Under the pieces are notes generated by a model. The model was not told where the DNA came from. It worked only from the letters and a program-made list of their open reading frames with translations, and searched no databases. A stretch of 64,000 nucleotides of DNA. Origin: GCA-002050365 sp964237235 (lineage in GTDB: Bacteria > Acidobacteriota > Blastocatellia > Pyrinomonadales > Pyrinomonadaceae). Every line of letters begins with the position of its first letter. Position 1 is the first letter of the stretch. Below are positions 26,120 to 34,436 of this stretch, piece after piece. The position numbers and the translations under genes were made by a program. The DNA lies in assembly GCA_964237235.1 (NCBI GenBank), contig CAXSGY010000004.1, positions 1-64,000 on the forward strand, read 5' to 3'.

Positions 26120-27295
26120 ATGCCGTCAGGAATTTATCTTCACGTCCCGTTTTGCAAATCGCGCTGTTCGTATTGCGATTTTGCGACCGATGTTTATAAA
26201 AATGCGGAAACGGTCGAGCGATACGTGAACGCGCTCGCCGAAGAAATTACGAATTACGAATTACGAATTACGAATTGCGAATCTGAAAGTTCAAAATCCA
26301 AAATCCAAAATCGAAAGTCCAAAATCGAAATTGATACGATTTATTTTGGCGGCGGCACGCCTTCGCTGCTTTCGGCGCGGCAACTGGAAAGGATTTTAGA
26401 GGCAATTTACGAAAAGTTTTCCGTTGTTGACAAGGCGGAGATCACGATGGAGATGAATCCGGCGACGGTTTCGCTTGAAACTTTGAAATCTTACAAAAAT
26501 CTCGGCATCAACCGCGCGAGCTTCGGAGCGCAGACTTTTGACGACGCGGAATTGAAACGGCTCGGACGCGGACACACGGCGGACGAGACGCGCGCGACGA
26601 TCCGGCTGTTGCGCGAAGCCTGTTTTACGAACGTCAGCTTTGATTTAATCGCCGGATTGCCGCGCCAAACTTTGGCGGATTGGCGGCGCAATCTCGACGA
26701 AGCGTTTCGATTAAATCCCGAACATCTTTCGCTTTATCTGTTGGAAATTCACCGGAATACGCCGCTTGCCGAGCAAATCAGAAGCAATCGCCAACTGCTG
26801 CCCGACGAAGACCTCGCCGCCGAAATGTATGAGCTTCTGCTCAAGCGGGTTGCCGGAAGCGATTACCGGCAATATGAAATTTCCAATTTTTGCCGCGCCG
26901 GTTTTGAATCGAAACACAATTCAAAATACTGGACGCTCGACGCGGTTTTCGGTTTCGGCTGTTCGGCGCATTCGTTCGACGGCGCGAGTTTGCGCTACGC
27001 GAACGAACGCGACACGGCAAAATACGTTGCAATGATTGAAAACGACGATTCGCCAATCGTTTTCGAGGAAGAAATCAATGCGGCTTCGGAATTCGCCTTT
27101 CTCGGCTTGCGTTTGACGAAAGGCATTGATTTGCGCGAATATGAACGACGTTTCGGCTTTGATTTAATCGAAAAATACGCGGCGGATTTACATCGCCTGC
27201 AAAATCTGGATTTAATCGAAATTGTCGAAAATCATCTGAAATTAACCGGCAAAGGCGCGTTGTTTTCCAACGAAGTTTTCGCCGTTTTCGTTTGA
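26120..27295 (+). CDS. hemW: HemW-type radical SAM protein (with a repeat-derived insertion)
   Basis: The 391-residue protein carries the radical SAM cluster motif C-x3-C-x2-C at residues 12, 16 and 19 (HVPFCKSRCSYCDF) and the typical GGGTPSLL, SFGAQTF and YQYEISNF-like (YRQYEISNFC) segments. HemW is a heme chaperone related to oxygen-independent coproporphyrinogen oxidase; assignment to HemW rather than HemN rests on length and motif layout. Between the first helix (LAEEI) and IDTIYFGGGTPS lies a hydrophilic insertion of about 30 residues (about 43-71), rich in Asn, Ser and Lys. It is encoded by two direct heptamer arrays and is absent from normal family members as I know them. The frame is intact. 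Confidence 0.88.
   Translation: MPSGIYLHVPFCKSRCSYCDFATDVYKNAETVERYVNALAEEITNYELRITNCESESSKSKIQNRKSKIEIDTIYFGGGTPSLLSARQLERILEAIYEKFSVVDKAEITMEMNPATVSLETLKSYKNLGINRASFGAQTFDDAELKRLGRGHTADETRATIRLLREACFTNVSFDLIAGLPRQTLADWRRNLDEAFRLNPEHLSLYLLEIHRNTPLAEQIRSNRQLLPDEDLAAEMYELLLKRVAGSDYRQYEISNFCRAGFESKHNSKYWTLDAVFGFGCSAHSFDGASLRYANERDTAKYVAMIENDDSPIVFEEEINAASEFAFLGLRLTKGIDLREYERRFGFDLIEKYAADLHRLQNLDLIEIVENHLKLTGKGALFSNEVFAVFV
26246..26331 (+). repeat. Two adjacent direct heptamer arrays inside hemW
   Basis: Four ATTACGA units plus one ATTGCGA (26246-26281) are followed by about five AAAATCC-type units (26293-26331). Unlike the other elements the two arrays are different, not complementary. ATTACGA is the unit of the palindrome at 15048, and AAAATCC recurs at 52940. 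Confidence 0.9.
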
Positions 27296-27373
27296 AATAA
27301 TCCGGCGTGAAGTTATTAAAAGTTGCTTTTCCCGCGCCGTCATTTTTATAATATTCCGGAAAGATTAAAATTT

Positions 27374-27745
27374 ATGCCGATTTACGAATATAAATGTTTG
27401 AACTGCGGAGCGCAGGTCGAAAAAATGCAGAAAGTTTCCGACGCGCTCTTGACCGTTTGCGAGGTTTGCGGCGGGCAATTGGAGAAACAATGGTCGCTTT
27501 CGGGCATTCAGTTTAAAGGCGAAGGCTGGTATGTCACCGATTATTCGAGCAAATTAAAGGACAAAGGCGCGGACAAAACAGGCACCGCCGAAAAGTCTTC
27601 GGAAAAGGAAAACGCCAAATCATCCGGCGGCGACGAAAAAAAATTAACGGGCGAATCAACCGCCAAGACCGAAACCGCATCAAAGGAACCAAGCGAAAAA
27701 ACTTCGAGTTCTAAAAAAGAAACGACTTCCGCCGAAAAAACTTAA
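27374..27745 (+). CDS. FmdB-type zinc-ribbon protein with long charged tail
   Basis: The chosen start (27374) gives MPIYEYKC, the standard FmdB opening. Zinc-ligand cysteines are at residues 8, 11, 29 and 32. Residues about 60-123 form a low-complexity Lys/Ser/Thr/Glu tail, much longer than the ribbon itself. FmdB-like proteins are thought to act as small regulatory or nucleic-acid-binding factors, but direct evidence is thin. It sits between hemW and a VWA-protein gene, 26 bases ahead of the latter, so they may be cotranscribed. Confidence 0.8.
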   Translation: MPIYEYKCLNCGAQVEKMQKVSDALLTVCEVCGGQLEKQWSLSGIQFKGEGWYVTDYSSKLKDKGADKTGTAEKSSEKENAKSSGGDEKKLTGESTAKTETASKEPSEKTSSSKKETTSAEKT

Positions 27746-27771
27746 AAAGCGACAATGCGAGGCTTCGGAAA

Positions 27772-28680
27772 ATGAAATTTGCGTTTGAAAAAACTTGTCC
27801 GGCGATTTTGATTTTGATTTTGCTCTCAATCGCCGCCGACGCACAATCGCGCCGCAACGCGGTCGCCGCCAGCGATTTGGACGGCACGATTTTGAGCGTC
27901 GCCGCCGCGCATACGAATGTTTCCAAAGACCCGATCAAACCGGAAAATCTTTTTCTCTACGAAAACGGCATCGAGCAGAAAATCAAAAATTTCACGTTCG
28001 ATCCGTCGCCCGCGCGCATCGTGATTCTCGTTGACAATTCGCAAACCGTCCGCGCCGATGTCGAAACTTTGAAAAAAGCGACGCTGGAATTCGCCTACGA
28101 AATTTTCGACGGCGACCAGATTTTCGTCGTCGGCTACGACGAAAAACCGGAAATCGTGCAGGAATGGACCGACGACGCGAAAAAAATCGAAGCGTCGCTC
28201 GGCACGTTTCGCAAACAGGGCAATCCGCTGCTTTTCGATTCGTTGAGCGCGACGCTCAGCGAAGTTTTAATTCCTTTAATGCCCGGCACGCGCAAAACCG
28301 CCGTCGTTCTGATTAGCGACGGACTCGACCGCGGCAGCAAAACCGGCTTTGAAAAAATTGTCGGCGATTTGCAAAATCAAAACGTCGTTCTTTACGCGCT
28401 GCAAATTCCAGACCGCACCGGCGGCGCGTTTCGCCGCAATCAGCCGAAGGCAAACGACGTGATTACGCAATTGACCGAAGGCACGGGCGGCAAAGTTTTC
28501 CCGATTGAAGAATCCCAGAACGCCGCCAAATTTATCTGCGACGAACTCAAGCGCAATCGTTATCTGCTTAATTATCAACCGACCAACACCTCTTCCTACG
28601 ACGTGCGCCGCGTGTTTTTAATCGCCGACGAAGGCATCGCCGTTCGCACCAAAAATGCCCAACCGCCGAATGTAAAGTGA
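27772..28680 (+). CDS. Secreted VWFA-related protein
   Basis: The 302-residue protein has a signal peptide (about 1-23, ending ADAQ), a short beta-rich N-terminal part (ENLFLYENGIEQKIKNF) and a von Willebrand A domain (about 80-260) with a partial MIDAS motif DNSQT and TAVVLISDGLDRG. This is the layout of the acidobacterial 'VWFA-related' family. The function is unknown, likely extracellular binding or adhesion. A second family member lies at 47652. The stop codon lies within the first units of a repeat palindrome. Confidence 0.85.
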   Translation: MKFAFEKTCPAILILILLSIAADAQSRRNAVAASDLDGTILSVAAAHTNVSKDPIKPENLFLYENGIEQKIKNFTFDPSPARIVILVDNSQTVRADVETLKKATLEFAYEIFDGDQIFVVGYDEKPEIVQEWTDDAKKIEASLGTFRKQGNPLLFDSLSATLSEVLIPLMPGTRKTAVVLISDGLDRGSKTGFEKIVGDLQNQNVVLYALQIPDRTGGAFRRNQPKANDVITQLTEGTGGKVFPIEESQNAAKFICDELKRNRYLLNYQPTNTSSYDVRRVFLIADEGIAVRTKNAQPPNVK

Positions 28681-28761
28681 AAAAGGGAAAAAGGGAAAAA
28701 GGGAAAATTTATTTGGGTTTTAAACTTTTTTCCTTTTTCACCTTTTTCCCTTTTTCACCTT
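28677..28761. repeat. Inverted array of a GGGAAAAA octamer
   Basis: Three GGGAAAAA units (28677-28707) face complementary TTTTTCCC/TTTTTCAC units (28726-28761) across an 18-base loop. The left arm includes the TGA stop of the VWA gene. The T-rich right arm could also serve as a terminator. Confidence 0.85.
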
Positions 28762-28887
28762 AAAACTTTCTTGACATCGCATTCGCACTGATTTACGTTT
28801 AGAGGCGTGAAGAAAATTTGGCGAATTTGCCGACGAGCGCGTTTCTCGGTCGTTTTTCCGACGAGCGGCGCGGAGGAGATTTGAGCT

Positions 28888-30090
28888 GTGAACGATTCCG
28901 ATATTCCGAAACCGCCCGACGATTTTTCCAAGACAACTCCGAACATTGACGATAAAGCCGATTGGGGCAAGACCAACTATAAATATCCGTCGCAACCCGT
29001 GCCGGACGATTGGGGCAACACGGCGGCAAACCAGCGCGGCGGCGATATGGATTTCGGCAGGACGTTTCTGCCCGGTTCGGACGCGCCGAAAACGCCGGAT
29101 TGGGGATTGACGCAGGGGAACATACGTCTTCCGAACGATGATTTCGGCGCGACAAGCGCGCGCGAGGACGTTAATTACGGCGCGACTACGCCTTATTTTC
29201 GTCTGCCTGAAGCCGAGCGCGCCAAATATCAAAACATTCCGCCGACACCGGCTGAAGAAGCGGCGGCAAAAAAGGAAGAAGAAAAACAAAAAGGCGGCGT
29301 TCCGACCTGGCTTTGGGTTTCGGGCGGACTTTTTTCGATGTTCGTTTTCGCGCTCGTTTGTCTGGCAGTCATTTATATCTTTTTAATCAGACCGTCCGGT
29401 TATGATGTCGTCGTCAAAAACGTGCCGCCGGGAAGCATTCTGAGCGTGGACAATTCTTTCTGGTCGCAGAGCCAGCCGGACGGCTCCTATATCTTGAAAT
29501 CGCTTGAAGCGGAAAAAGACCGTATCATTAAAATCGCGCACCCGAACTTTGAATGCGAGCCGCTGCGTGTCAACAGTCATAACGGTGTCAACCCGCCGCC
29601 GCTCAACGCGCTATGCAAGCCGGTTAAAAATCAGGTTGCCGCCGAATGCATAAACATCAAAGCCGGAGCATATGAGGTGGCGGCGAAATGCGCGAACGAT
29701 CAACTGGATAAACTGACCGACGATTTTACGGTTGACGATTTACTCAGAGCGATGAATTTTTACATCATTCAGTTTGATGTCAACAAATACGATATTCCGC
29801 CGAAAAATATGGAGTTTCTCGAACGCGCTTCGGGTTATATGAAAAAATTGCCGGCGACGGTCGTCATCGAAGTCGGCGGACACACCGACAGCGACGGAAC
29901 GGACGCTTCGAATCAGGTTCTTTCGGAAAACCGCGCCCACGCCGTCCACGAAGCTCTTCTGACGTTCGGCGTAAAACCGGAAATGCTGACCGAAAAAGGC
30001 TACGGTGAAACGCAGCCGAAAACCACTAACGAAACTGCTGACGGCAAATTCCAAAACCGTCGCATTCAATATTCGCCGGTCAAAAGATAA
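28888..30090 (+). CDS. Membrane-anchored OmpA-like protein with repeated D-aromatic-G-x-T motifs
   Basis: The start is GTG at 28888, set by GGAGGAGA at 28872-28879. The 400-residue protein has an unusual N-terminal region with six repeats: DWGKT (25-29), DWGNT (41-45), DFGRT (55-59), DWGLT (71-75), DFGAT (85-89) and NYGAT (96-100). An acidic/Lys coiled stretch follows, then one membrane helix (about 140-167), a beta-rich middle domain of the PEGA-like type (about 170-215, tentative) and a C-terminal OmpA-like peptidoglycan-binding domain (about 285-398, with VGGHTDSDG and NRRIQ). The repeats lie N-terminal to the membrane helix, so probably in the cytoplasm, with the OmpA domain outside. The evenly spaced Thr could be phosphorylated and read by FHA domains; this is inference. 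Confidence 0.85.
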   Translation: MNDSDIPKPPDDFSKTTPNIDDKADWGKTNYKYPSQPVPDDWGNTAANQRGGDMDFGRTFLPGSDAPKTPDWGLTQGNIRLPNDDFGATSAREDVNYGATTPYFRLPEAERAKYQNIPPTPAEEAAAKKEEEKQKGGVPTWLWVSGGLFSMFVFALVCLAVIYIFLIRPSGYDVVVKNVPPGSILSVDNSFWSQSQPDGSYILKSLEAEKDRIIKIAHPNFECEPLRVNSHNGVNPPPLNALCKPVKNQVAAECINIKAGAYEVAAKCANDQLDKLTDDFTVDDLLRAMNFYIIQFDVNKYDIPPKNMEFLERASGYMKKLPATVVIEVGGHTDSDGTDASNQVLSENRAHAVHEALLTFGVKPEMLTEKGYGETQPKTTNETADGKFQNRRIQYSPVKR

Positions 30091-30108
30091 ATTCAAAGTC
30101 CGCGGAAG

Positions 30109-30190
30109 ATTCAAAGCTCAAGGTTCAAAGTTCAAAAGTCAATTCGGTTTGATACTTTGAACCTTGAACCTTGAACTTTGAACCCTGAAC
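30109..30190. repeat. Inverted array of TTCAAAG/TTCAAGG heptamers
   Basis: Units of TTCAAAG and TTCAAGG (30109-30140) face CTTTGAA/CCTTGAA units (30154-30190). The family is the same as at 15729. It fills the gap between the OmpA-like and zinc-ribbon genes. Confidence 0.85.
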
Positions 30191-30274
30191 TCAATAGAGA
30201 TCTTGCAAGCCGACGGATAATGTGTGAAAATTCCTTTAGATAAAGTTGTTTATAAAATAGGAGATTTTCCCAAA

Positions 30275-31015
30275 GTGAGTTCAGAACTTGAGAAGTTGAT
30301 TGAATTGCAAAAGACGGACACCAACATCCGCCGATTGAAAAAAGCCATCGAAACCGCAGAACAGAGGCGTGCCAGTATCGAACAAGAGTTTGAACGGCAC
30401 GCCTCTTCTATTCGGGAAATACAAGGAAAACGCGACACCGCGCAGACGGGACGCGCCGCGCTCGAAAATCAAATCGCCGAAAACAGAACCTACCTCGAAC
30501 GCGCCGACCGCAACTTGAAAAACGCGCAGAATCAAAAGGAATATGAAACCGCGATGCGCGAATCAGACGCGCTGCAAAAACAAATCGCCGCGCTCGAAAC
30601 GCAGGTTTTAGAGCGAATGACCGAAACCGATGAAGTCGAAAAAGTTCTGACGGAACGCGGCGACGAAATAAATTCGCACGAAACCAACCGCGCCAAAGCT
30701 TTGAAAGATTTCGACAAGGAAGTCGCCGCCAACCGCAAGGAACTGGAAGCGGAAACCGCCAAACGCCACGAAGTTTTCATCACGCTGCCGGCGCAGATGG
30801 CTTCGGTTTACAACCGCCTCGCGCAGAGAAGCCGCGACGGAATCGCCGTCGCCGAAGTCGTTAACGGCTCGTGCAGCGCGTGTTTTATGAAGCTGCGCCC
30901 GCAAATGCAGGTTAATTTGAGAACCAGCGATAAAATCATCACCTGCGAAAACTGCACCAGAATTTTATACATCGCGCCCAAAGACGATGCAAAAGTTGCC
31001 GGTCAGGAAATATGA
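30275..31015 (+). CDS. Coiled-coil protein with C-terminal C4 zinc ribbon
   Basis: The likely start is GTG at 30275, placed by AGGAG at 30259-30263, giving the family's usual opening SSELEKLIELQKTD. A GTG at 30224 would add 17 residues. The 246-residue protein is a long antiparallel coiled coil (about 1-190) followed by a zinc ribbon with C-x2-C (SCSACF) and C-x2-C (TCENC) knuckles. This matches the DUF164/CdsZ-type family of RNA- or ribosome-linked zinc-ribbon proteins; the exact role is not settled. Its stop overlaps the next ATG by 4 bases, so it is cotranscribed with two secreted paralogues. Confidence 0.85.
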   Translation: MSSELEKLIELQKTDTNIRRLKKAIETAEQRRASIEQEFERHASSIREIQGKRDTAQTGRAALENQIAENRTYLERADRNLKNAQNQKEYETAMRESDALQKQIAALETQVLERMTETDEVEKVLTERGDEINSHETNRAKALKDFDKEVAANRKELEAETAKRHEVFITLPAQMASVYNRLAQRSRDGIAVAEVVNGSCSACFMKLRPQMQVNLRTSDKIITCENCTRILYIAPKDDAKVAGQEI

Positions 31016-31671
31016 AGCAATTTTTTGTTTGCTTAACTTTTATCTTCGTTTTCTCCGTTGCGACGTTCGCGCAAATAAATAAAATTTCGCCTTGCCCGAC
31101 AATTTCTTTAGTAGGTCCAGCCACATTCACTATTGTTGGGGAAACAATGACGTTTACAGTAAGTATTGATAATGAAAATTCTTACAAATACAAATGGACT
31201 GTATCTGATGGAACAGTTATTGAAGGTCTGGGAACTCGGGTTATAAAAGTTATCACAACTCCGGAAGAAGCAGAAAAAGAAATTACGGTAACGGTCGAGT
31301 TAAACGGACTTCCGCCAAATTGTGTTAATACGGCTTCGCAAAAAGCATTTGTTACTCGCGGCAATTTCGATCCGGTCATAGCAGATGAATATGGAAAATT
31401 AAGCGACAAAGATGAAAAAGCGAGATTGGAAAATATCGCCAGTCAACTCAAACAAAACAAAGACTTCAAAGCATATTTTCTAGTTTATTTGCCCGAGAAA
31501 AATCAGCCCGAAACAGCGAAAAAGCAAGTCTCAAAAATCAAAAGTTTTCTTATCAACAACCAAAAAATTTCAGAAGAAAGAATTGTTATCTTTATTAATC
31601 AAGCAGATTCCTTTTGGACACGGATTTATCTTGTGCCTGATGGAGCAATATTTCCGAATCCGGAATTATGA
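31012..31671 (+). CDS. Secreted protein of unknown function (paralogue 1)
   Basis: The 219-residue protein has a signal peptide (about 1-20, ending FAQ). A PKD-like beta domain (about 25-115) has a pair of Cys (SPCPTISL and PPNCVN) that could form a disulfide, and an alpha/beta C-terminal part (about 125-215) follows. The next gene encodes the same layout with the same motifs (PCPT...GP, YKWTVSDGT-like, P-x-NC), so the two arose by duplication. The ATG overlaps the stop of the zinc-ribbon gene, and its own stop overlaps the next ATG. The base composition is more AT-rich than that of its neighbours. No known family is recognised. Confidence 0.75.
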   Translation: MKQFFVCLTFIFVFSVATFAQINKISPCPTISLVGPATFTIVGETMTFTVSIDNENSYKYKWTVSDGTVIEGLGTRVIKVITTPEEAEKEITVTVELNGLPPNCVNTASQKAFVTRGNFDPVIADEYGKLSDKDEKARLENIASQLKQNKDFKAYFLVYLPEKNQPETAKKQVSKIKSFLINNQKISEERIVIFINQADSFWTRIYLVPDGAIFPNPEL

Positions 31672-32363
31672 AGAGAATTTTTTTGTCCTTAATTTTTATC
31701 TTTGCTTTTTGCATTGGGACATTCGCGCAAACAAATGAAATTTTGCCCTGCCCAACGCTTTCCGTTATGGGTCCGCCCGGAATTCCGCAACCCGACGAAC
31801 CGATTACGTTCACCGCACAACTTAGCGAAGAAGCGCAAAAATACGATTTGAAATATCGTTGGTCGGTTTCCAGCGGCACGATTGTCGAAGGTCAAGGAAC
31901 ATTATCCTTAAAAATTTTACAGAAAGATTTGGGAGAAACGCCTACTGTAACGATTGAGATAAAGGCTTTGCCGACAAATTGTTCGACTATCGCATCTGAG
32001 ACAATTCCGGTTTGCGATTGTGTTCAAGTAATACAGGTTGATGAATTTTCAATTTCCGCATCCCGAATAAACAAAGCCGCATTAGATAATTTCGCAACCG
32101 AACTGCAAAAGAATCCGAATGCACAGGGTTATATAATCGAACTGTTCGACGGCGGTGTTTCCCCAAAAGCGGTTGAGGCAAAAAACCGACAGATTTACAG
32201 CTATTTGACAAAGATGCGTCTCGATAAAAGCCGGTTTACTATCCTTAACGGTTTGGCAAAACTCAATGATTTGGCAGACAAAAATTTGACGCAATTTTTT
32301 ATCGCTCCAGCGGGCGCGACTCCGCCATATTGCGCTGACTGCATAACAGCGAAAGCGCAGTAA
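31668..32363 (+). CDS. Secreted protein of unknown function (paralogue 2)
   Basis: The 231-residue protein parallels the preceding gene: signal peptide (about 1-20), PKD-like domain with LPCPTLSVMGPPG and YRWSVSSGTIVEGQG, a second Cys (PTNCS), then a C-terminal alpha/beta part loosely like OmpA-type domains (EAKNRQIYSYLTKMRLDKSR). An extra Cys pair occurs at VCDC and CADC. Overlap with the upstream gene (ATGA) shows cotranscription. The role may be envelope-related; no direct evidence. Confidence 0.75.
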   Translation: MKRIFLSLIFIFAFCIGTFAQTNEILPCPTLSVMGPPGIPQPDEPITFTAQLSEEAQKYDLKYRWSVSSGTIVEGQGTLSLKILQKDLGETPTVTIEIKALPTNCSTIASETIPVCDCVQVIQVDEFSISASRINKAALDNFATELQKNPNAQGYIIELFDGGVSPKAVEAKNRQIYSYLTKMRLDKSRFTILNGLAKLNDLADKNLTQFFIAPAGATPPYCADCITAKAQ

Positions 32364-32413
32364 ATTCGTTTAACGTCTTTTGCCTTTGTTCACAGCCGCG
32401 CTTCCGGTTTCAT

Positions 32414-33784
32414 TTATCGAATCAAACTTCGCGCCGCCGCTTCGCCGGTTTCGATTGCGCCTTCCATAAAGCCCTGCCAATCGGCGAGATGTTCGCCCGC
32501 GAACAGAACTTTGCCGTGCGGACGCTGTAAAATCGGGCGCACGCCGAACCATTGTCCGGGACGATAGAGCGCGTATGAGCCGCGCGTGTATGGGTCGCGC
32601 TGCCACGCATAGGATAAAATTCCTTTGGAAAGGCGCGGCGCGTTTTCGTCGAAATCAATTAAATCTCTGGTGATGATTTTCATCCGCCGCTCGTCGGATT
32701 GCGAAGCCAGCACGTCCGCTTTTTCGCCGACGGCATAGCTCGTTAAAATGCCTTCCGTTCCCCGTTGATTCTGCGTGCTGTGAAAATAATAATGCGCGGT
32801 CGCATCGGAAACCATCGAGAAATTTTCATCTTTCCAAAATCGATTTTCAAACAAAACGCTGTTTTTGCAAATGCGCGCGTAAATCAATTCTTCCGCCGCG
32901 TCGCTTTGCGCGGACGGCAGCGGCGGATTGAATTTTATTTTCAGCAAGCTCGCCGTCGGCGTGGTGCAGACGCAGGCATCGGTCATAAATTTTTCCGTCG
33001 CGGTTTTAATTATTATCGTTCCGCCGCGCGGCTGGTTGATTTCCAAAACCGGCGCGTTGAGACGAATATTTTCCGCGCCGATTCTTCTGACAAATTCTTC
33101 GACGAGACGCGAATTGCCGCCGGTCATTTTATAATCCATCTCGTTTTTCGGACTCGATTCGGCGTATTCGGAAAGCGCGCCGAACGCCGAGACGTGGCGG
33201 ATTGATTCGCCGAAATCGGTGCTGTCCGTCAAATCGCGCAGCAGCAAATCGTCTTCGGAAAACCCGATTTTTTCGAGATATGTCCACCAATCGAATTTAT
33301 CTATTTTCGTTTTTTGCAGCGCGGAAAGTTTGCCGTAATTCGCCTTTGCCTTTTCAAACGCATTCTTCGCTTTTTCGGAAAATCCCCACGCGCCCGGACG
33401 CGACACCACACCGTTTTGCAGAAGATAATCGTTGAATTGGTGTTTCTGCAGAGGAATCGAAAAATCCCTGCACAGAGCCTTAATTCGTTCGTGGCTTTCG
33501 CCGACCCATTCCGCGCCGAGTTCCAACGTGAGATTTTTATTCTGCGGCATCGTCGCCGAAAAAACGCGTCCGCCGATTCTATCGCGGGCTTCTAAAATTA
33601 AGACGTTCCAATTCGCATTTATTAATTTGTAAGCGGCGGCGAGACCGGCAAAACCTGCGCCGACGACGACGCAAGATTTTTTACGTTTTTGGGCGAAACT
33701 GTCTCGCGGCGCGAGCGCGACTCCGAGCGTCGCCGCGCTCAGAATTTTTAAAAATTCACGACGATTTGTATTTTTCGACATCAC
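32414..33784 (-). CDS. Tat-exported flavin amine oxidase
   Basis: The 456-residue protein has a twin-arginine signal (NRREFLKILS, cleavage near SFAQ) and the FAD-binding motif VVGAGFAGLAAAYKL (about 38-52). ARDRIGGRV and the C-terminal FAD motif VLFAGEHLADWQGFMEGAIETG follow. This is the monoamine/polyamine oxidase fold, oxidising an amine with O2 to give aldehyde and H2O2. Export by Tat places it in the periplasm. The substrate is unknown. A distantly related amine oxidoreductase occurs in the polyamine cluster at 57693, so two are present in this window. It is not in an evident operon. Confidence 0.88.
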   Translation of the reverse strand: MMSKNTNRREFLKILSAATLGVALAPRDSFAQKRKKSCVVVGAGFAGLAAAYKLINANWNVLILEARDRIGGRVFSATMPQNKNLTLELGAEWVGESHERIKALCRDFSIPLQKHQFNDYLLQNGVVSRPGAWGFSEKAKNAFEKAKANYGKLSALQKTKIDKFDWWTYLEKIGFSEDDLLLRDLTDSTDFGESIRHVSAFGALSEYAESSPKNEMDYKMTGGNSRLVEEFVRRIGAENIRLNAPVLEINQPRGGTIIIKTATEKFMTDACVCTTPTASLLKIKFNPPLPSAQSDAAEELIYARICKNSVLFENRFWKDENFSMVSDATAHYYFHSTQNQRGTEGILTSYAVGEKADVLASQSDERRMKIITRDLIDFDENAPRLSKGILSYAWQRDPYTRGSYALYRPGQWFGVRPILQRPHGKVLFAGEHLADWQGFMEGAIETGEAAARSLIR

Positions 33785-33808
33785 AAAACGCCGTCATCGC
33801 GGACGGCA

Positions 33809-33828
33809 TTGAACGCGCGGGCGTTCAA
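33809..33828. repeat. Short palindrome in the gap upstream of the amine oxidase
   Basis: TTGAACGC (33809-33816) and GCGTTCAA (33821-33828) form a perfect 8-bp stem with loop GCGG. The remaining gap (33785-33903) is GC-rich with CGTCATCGCGGACGGC-type sequence and resembles an extragenic REP-like unit. Confidence 0.5.
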
Positions 33829-33903
33829 ACATTCTCGACTTTTTTTTTCGCGTTGGTTACGTCGCGTGCGCGACGTTTGCCGCCCAAGATGACGACGTTA
33901 TCT

Positions 33904-34431
33904 TTAGAACAAATCCCAAATTCCCTTAAAAACAGTTCCCAAAATATACAAGCTCAATAAAATCGAAGCAATCAGAACGGCGATTAAAGTCAAAATTATC
34001 AAACCGACGAACAAATAATCGCCGAGCGTGCCTTTATCTTTTCCCGTGCCGCGCGTCCGAATCAGTTCGATATTTTGCCGGTTTGACTTCCAGAAAAAAT
34101 CGAATGCGTCGCCGACGATTGGAATCGAACCGACGACGTAATCGAGACCGATATTAAAAGCCATTCTAAGCAGCGTGATCTTCGGAACGCCGTGCCGCAC
34201 GCCCGCGACGAGTATGTAAAACGATGCGAGCGAAGTCAAAGTGTCGCCGACATTCGGAATTAAACCGATTATCGCATCCAGCCCGAAACGCCAGCCGACG
34301 ACAGGAATTTTTATCCAATCGTCGAGATACGTGGCGAGACCTTCAAGACTGTCTTCGAGTTCGATTTGTTTGCGCTCTTCGCGCGTTATTCCGAAAGCAC
34401 TGCGCTTCGGCAGAGGTTGTAATTCTTCCAT
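33904..34431 (-). CDS. DUF4112 membrane protein
   Basis: The 175-residue protein matches the DUF4112 family by its marks: LDDWIKIPVVGWRFGLDAIIGLIPNVGD read as separate conserved blocks (WRFGLDAIIGLIPNVGD, then GLDYVVGSIPIVGDAFD). There are two hydrophobic segments in the core and a third near the C-terminus (about 145-168). The function is unknown. Its start lies 5 bases after the end of the HEAT-cyclophilin gene on the same strand, so the two are probably cotranscribed. Confidence 0.8.
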   Translation of the reverse strand: MEELQPLPKRSAFGITREERKQIELEDSLEGLATYLDDWIKIPVVGWRFGLDAIIGLIPNVGDTLTSLASFYILVAGVRHGVPKITLLRMAFNIGLDYVVGSIPIVGDAFDFFWKSNRQNIELIRTRGTGKDKGTLGDYLFVGLIILTLIAVLIASILLSLYILGTVFKGIWDLF

Positions 34432-34436
34432 AATTA

